Positions 6,225 to 8,017 of a stretch of 8,017 nucleotides of DNA are shown one piece after another. The stretch covers positions 1-8,017 of the forward strand of contig JAHQWY010000168.1 in assembly GCA_029856445.1 (NCBI GenBank). Reading direction: 5' to 3'. Every line of letters starts with the position of its first letter. The first letter of the stretch is position 1. Position numbers and translations under genes: made by a program. The notes under the pieces were generated by a model. It was not told the DNA's origin, made no database searches, and worked only from the letters and a program-made list of their open reading frames with translations. This stretch comes from Promethearchaeia archaeon (GTDB taxonomy: Archaea; Asgardarchaeota; Lokiarchaeia; Sigyniarchaeales; SOKP01).

Positions 6225-7160
6225 TTACATTTTGTCTATCATTTCAAAAAGTTTTGAAGTTATCTCTTCTAATACTTCTTCTGAAGTACTCGTGAATTTA
6301 AACACCCCTTCCTCCAATTGACCCTTAATATCTTCTGCCACTAATTCATAAATGAGATTTTCAGCCTCTTCTAACGATATTTCCATCGCTTGGGCCAACT
6401 TATCAATTGGTAGATTTTTATATAGTTTTATTAATCCATCTACACGTTTTTTCATACGTTCCTTATCAATTTCTGGGACAGTAGCTATATGCACTTTTGA
6501 TTTACCTTTTTTAATTTGTTTTTCAATTTTTTCGTCCAGTTTATCTCCTAACTTCTCTATACCTGAGTTTTTTACCGCTTTTTCTATTTTAACGCCCATT
6601 TTTCCCATCTCATGACCAAATTGCTCTAATTTTGTTATATCCCCAATATTATTTTTTACGAATTTCATTGATTTTCTAACCAATTCTGAAACTGAGGCTC
6701 CTAGTCCTTCTGCCCAATCCTTCCACTCTTCACTTATTGCAGGATCAACAGAAATATTTATTCGTTTATCTACTTTTTTTCTTGCATTTTCGAGTTTTTT
6801 CTTTATTCTTTCCCTTAATTTTTTTTCATATCTGTCCGTTTTTTCCTTTAAATTTCCGAGTTTTTCTTTAGTTTTTTCAATCCTTTCTTTTGCATTTACT
6901 CCTAAATCTTCTAATCCTTCCCTTAAATCTTCGATTTCTTTTAGTAAAGATTCCTTTTCATCCTCAAGTTCCTCCAATTCCTCTCTTAATTCATCTTTTA
7001 TCTCCTCACTTTCTTCAAGTATTAACTCAATTTCTTCACCAAAATCATCACGTAATTCCTCGATATCATCCAATAATTCATCCCTAATCTCATTTAGCTT
7101 CCATTCTACCCCTCCAAGTTCTTCTTCATTGTTCTTATTTCGTTCATTTTCATTTGACAC
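6225..7160 (-). CDS. Charged coiled-coil protein with ribbon-helix-helix-like segment and C-terminal PCI-like winged helix; GTG start
   Basis: A 311-residue soluble protein that I do not recognise as a named gene. Residues about 12-132 form a long charged helix: 11-90 are strongly acidic (about 36 Asp/Glu against 8 Lys/Arg), while 91-135 are basic, suggesting a polar coiled coil. Residues 133-171 read as a ribbon-helix-helix unit: strand RINISVDP, helix AISEEWKDWAEGLG, then SVSELVRKSMKFVKNN, with the usual G-x-S-V-S-E-L turn. After a Lys-rich linker, 229-294 resemble a PCI-type winged helix: helix ending LYKNLP, IDKLAQAMEISLEEAENLIYE, then wing GQLEEGVFKFT. Ribbon-helix-helix domains usually bind DNA as dimers; PCI winged helices mediate assembly in large complexes or bind RNA/DNA. 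No ATPase or catalytic motif is visible. The GTG at 7160 is firm because AAGGAGGG lies 6 bases upstream. It sits 36 bases after the bactofilin-like gene and 43 before the first transporter, so it could be the bactofilin's adaptor, a regulator of the cluster, or both. Confidence 0.9.
   Translation of the reverse strand: MSNENERNKNNEEELGGVEWKLNEIRDELLDDIEELRDDFGEEIELILEESEEIKDELREELEELEDEKESLLKEIEDLREGLEDLGVNAKERIEKTKEKLGNLKEKTDRYEKKLRERIKKKLENARKKVDKRINISVDPAISEEWKDWAEGLGASVSELVRKSMKFVKNNIGDITKLEQFGHEMGKMGVKIEKAVKNSGIEKLGDKLDEKIEKQIKKGKSKVHIATVPEIDKERMKKRVDGLIKLYKNLPIDKLAQAMEISLEEAENLIYELVAEDIKGQLEEGVFKFTSTSEEVLEEITSKLFEMIDKM
6279..6476 (-). other. PCI-like winged-helix domain (residues 229-294 of the coiled-coil protein)
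   Basis: The order is helix (KERMKKRVDGLIKLYKN), short turn, helix (PIDKLAQAME), turn (ISL), recognition-type helix (EEAENLIYELVAE), then a beta wing (IKGQLEEGVFKFT). The hydrophobic pattern matches the end of PCI domains, where an I-x-x-L-A-x-x-x-x-I/L-S helix precedes an E-x-x-L-I-x-x-L helix and an IxGxI/L-type wing. A generic winged helix is the alternative. Confidence 0.55.
6648..6764 (-). other. Ribbon-helix-helix-like segment (residues 133-171 of the coiled-coil protein)
   Basis: A single beta strand with alternating residues (RINISV) leads into two helices separated by a G-A-S turn. The second helix begins SVSELVRKSM, a common form in CopG/Arc-type DNA-binding dimers. Here the strand follows a long coiled coil instead of a short N-terminus, which is unusual. 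Identified by pattern only. Confidence 0.55.
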
Positions 7161-7166
7161 TTTATT

Positions 7167-7174
7167 CCCTCCTT
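7167..7174 (-). promoter_or_regulatory. Strong Shine-Dalgarno AAGGAGGG deciding the GTG start at 7160
   Basis: On the minus strand AAGGAGGG (7174-7167) is followed by AATAAA and GTG. It is the strongest ribosome binding site in the window and fixes the start of the coiled-coil gene at a non-ATG codon. Confidence 0.75.
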
Positions 7175-7196
7175 CTAATTTAATAATTATTTTTTT

Positions 7197-7868
7197 TTAT
7201 TTTACCTCAATTTGAATAGGTTCGTTAACGACAGTAGCTTGTCTGTGGACCTCTATACTGTCAATATAAAAAACTGCTCCTGAGATCTCCGTTCCCCGAC
7301 CAATTCTTACATTCCGTCCTCTCACATCTCCTTCCACATTTGTTCCGTTTATATCAACCGTGTTTGTAGCGAAAATGCTTCCATATACTTTAAAGCGATC
7401 CTTAACTGTCTTTTTAGACTTCCCAAGACTTATTCCAATGAAAATATCATTTCCCTTAATATTTCCTTCGATTCTAGCTGAACCTTCAATATCAATTCTT
7501 CCTTGTGAAAAAACGTCCCCTTCTACTCTCATTGAACCTGCAGTTCTAATTCCTTTAAGAGCTTCAAGTTTATCACCTATTCGTATTGAACCTGCACTTC
7601 GCAATTCTCCCTTTATTAGAAACGCCCCTCCCATGGACGTTGAACCCGCTGATCTTGCATTACCATCTCCATAAAGGGATCCATGAAGTCTAAACGATCC
7701 AGAACTCCTAAAATCTCCATGAACCGTCAGATTTCCCTCCGCTCTTAAAGAACCAGATGATCTGAATCCATTACACTCAAAATCACCGTCTATTCTTGCG
7801 GAACCGGAAACTCGCAATTCATCATTAATCGTACCCTCTGAAAGCCTTCCTGATCCAGAAATTCTCAT
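7197..7868 (-). CDS. Bactofilin-like polymer-forming beta-helix protein
   Basis: A 223-residue soluble protein made almost entirely of short beta strands with regularly placed glycines. The signature S/A/E-G-S recurs at residues 4, 21, 38, 56, 74, 92, 110 and 128, a spacing of 17-18 residues, equal to three six-residue rungs of a right-handed beta helix. A charged break (GKSKKTVKDR, 149-158) is followed by a second beta segment (160-222) containing VRGRNVRIGRGTEISG. This two-part plan matches the 'polymer-forming cytoskeletal protein' relatives of bactofilins in Firmicutes and archaea. Bactofilins self-assemble without nucleotide into filaments that serve as scaffolds at membranes or chromosomes. 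No N-terminal membrane-binding tail is obvious. The ATG at 7868 is supported by GAGAGG 6 bases upstream (7880-7875). It appears to be the first gene of the minus-strand cluster; the coiled-coil gene follows after 36 bases and is its likely partner. Family call fairly sure; cellular role unknown. Confidence 0.88.
   Translation of the reverse strand: MRISGSGRLSEGTINDELRVSGSARIDGDFECNGFRSSGSLRAEGNLTVHGDFRSSGSFRLHGSLYGDGNARSAGSTSMGGAFLIKGELRSAGSIRIGDKLEALKGIRTAGSMRVEGDVFSQGRIDIEGSARIEGNIKGNDIFIGISLGKSKKTVKDRFKVYGSIFATNTVDINGTNVEGDVRGRNVRIGRGTEISGAVFYIDSIEVHRQATVVNEPIQIEVK
7479..7859 (-). repeat. Seven-period, 17-18-residue protein repeat in the bactofilin-like gene
   Basis: The coding stretch for residues 4-130 repeats a x-G-S-x-R-x-x-G pattern every 51-54 bases. 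On the plus strand this shows as recurring GAACC(T/A/C)G-like words. The repeats are degenerate at the DNA level, so they reflect beta-helix structure and not a recent tandem duplication. Confidence 0.7.
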
Positions 7869-7874
7869 TTTTTT

Positions 7875-7880
7875 CCTCTC
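7875..7880 (-). promoter_or_regulatory. Ribosome binding site of the bactofilin-like gene
   Basis: GAGAGG on the minus strand lies 6 bases (all A) upstream of the ATG at 7868-7866, at normal Shine-Dalgarno distance. It supports this start. Confidence 0.55.
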
Positions 7881-7930
7881 TTTTCTCTTTCAATTCCTAA
7901 GTTGTTAATAATAAAAAATTATTTTGATTT

Positions 7931-8017
7931 TTAATATAAAGATATGAACTTCTCCCTAAATAATAATTGGGAAGCAACCTTGCTTTTTACATATTCTATT
8001 TTTTCAATATCATTCGT
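7931..8017 (-). CDS. Possible 3' end of an upstream minus-strand gene (partial, at window edge)
   Basis: One minus-strand frame is open from the right edge for 28 codons and ends at TAA (7933-7931). Its translation contains DIEKIEYVKSKVASQ and FREKFISLY, a plausible charged helical C-terminus. The other two minus frames close within 7 codons. In such AT-rich DNA a 28-codon open stretch still arises by chance about one time in ten per frame, so this is only a candidate. If real, the gene precedes the bactofilin-like gene by 62 bases in the same direction. No family can be named. Confidence 0.3.
   Translation of the reverse strand, partial: TNDIEKIEYVKSKVASQLLFREKFISLY
7932..7940 (-). promoter_or_regulatory. 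Possible TATA box for the minus-strand cluster
   Basis: TTTATATTA on the minus strand, about 65 bases before the bactofilin start codon. A start of transcription about 25 bases downstream would fall near 7911, leaving a leader of about 43 bases that contains the ribosome binding site. The purine-rich BRE expected upstream is weak, and the site overlaps the stop of the possible edge gene, so the call is tentative. Confidence 0.3.

Noticed and set aside
6890..7087. A plus-strand Leu/Pro-rich open frame of 65 codons
   Set aside because: It lies antisense to the acidic coiled coil. Glu/Asp codon runs read backwards give Leu/Pro/Ile/His runs, and there is no ribosome binding site or domain.
7360..7674. 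A plus-strand open frame of 104 codons opposite the bactofilin-like gene
   Set aside because: Its repetitive Pro/Ser/Ile content is the complement of the Gly-Ser beta-helix repeats; the minus-strand product is far better supported.
7479..7859. Regular spacing of about 54 bases considered as a CRISPR array or satellite
   Set aside because: The units are degenerate in DNA, keep one open frame and encode a recognised beta-helix pattern; there are no identical repeats or unique spacers.
7972..7985. Perfect dyad AAGCAA-CC-TTGCTT followed by T residues
   Set aside because: The 2-base centre is too small for an RNA hairpin loop without opening the stem. No plus-strand gene ends nearby, and it may lie within the possible edge gene. 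An operator is conceivable but unsupported by a second copy.

Overview
The window is AT-rich (roughly one third G+C by eye) and most likely archaeal. The signs are TATA-box-like promoter elements, T-tracts after stop codons in place of hairpin terminators, a PCI-type winged helix in a soluble coiled-coil protein, and a run of DHA3-type transporters whose wording resembles transporters I associate with Asgard (Lokiarchaeia-like) genomes. The archaeal call is moderately firm. The Asgard call is an inference from style, not a search result. No rRNA, tRNA, CRISPR array, insertion sequence or phage gene is visible.

Layout: one plus-strand gene at the left (59-886) encodes a metallo-beta-lactamase-fold hydrolase with a complete metal-binding set. 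It converges, across a 13-base gap, on a minus-strand cluster filling the rest of the window. In transcription order (right to left) the cluster is: a bactofilin-like beta-helix protein (7868-7197); a charged coiled-coil protein with a ribbon-helix-helix-like segment and a C-terminal PCI-like winged helix (7160-6225); then four paralogous 12-helix MFS exporters of the DHA3 (macrolide-efflux-like) type (6181-4895, 4850-3600, 3520-2273, 2192-900). Gaps are 36, 43, 44, 79 and 80 bases, so the six could be one operon. A T8 tract just after the first transporter may split or attenuate it. A reading frame open to the right edge (8017-7931) may be the end of a further upstream gene.

How they may work together: the first two genes form the tightest pair, with strong ribosome binding sites. 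They look like a polymer-forming scaffold plus a coiled-coil adaptor carrying two possible nucleic-acid- or protein-binding folds. The four transporters look like a local duplication series, with the first and last (non-adjacent) copies closest to each other. Whether the first two genes regulate or organise the transporters, or only share a transcript, cannot be told from sequence.

The most notable details are: (1) the last transporter has no ATG, GTG or TTG at its natural start and carries ATA exactly where its closest paralog has ATG, behind the same AGGGGAT box at the same spacing; (2) the fused coiled coil, ribbon-helix-helix-like and winged-helix architecture next to a bactofilin-like gene; (3) the regular 18-residue period of the bactofilin-like protein.
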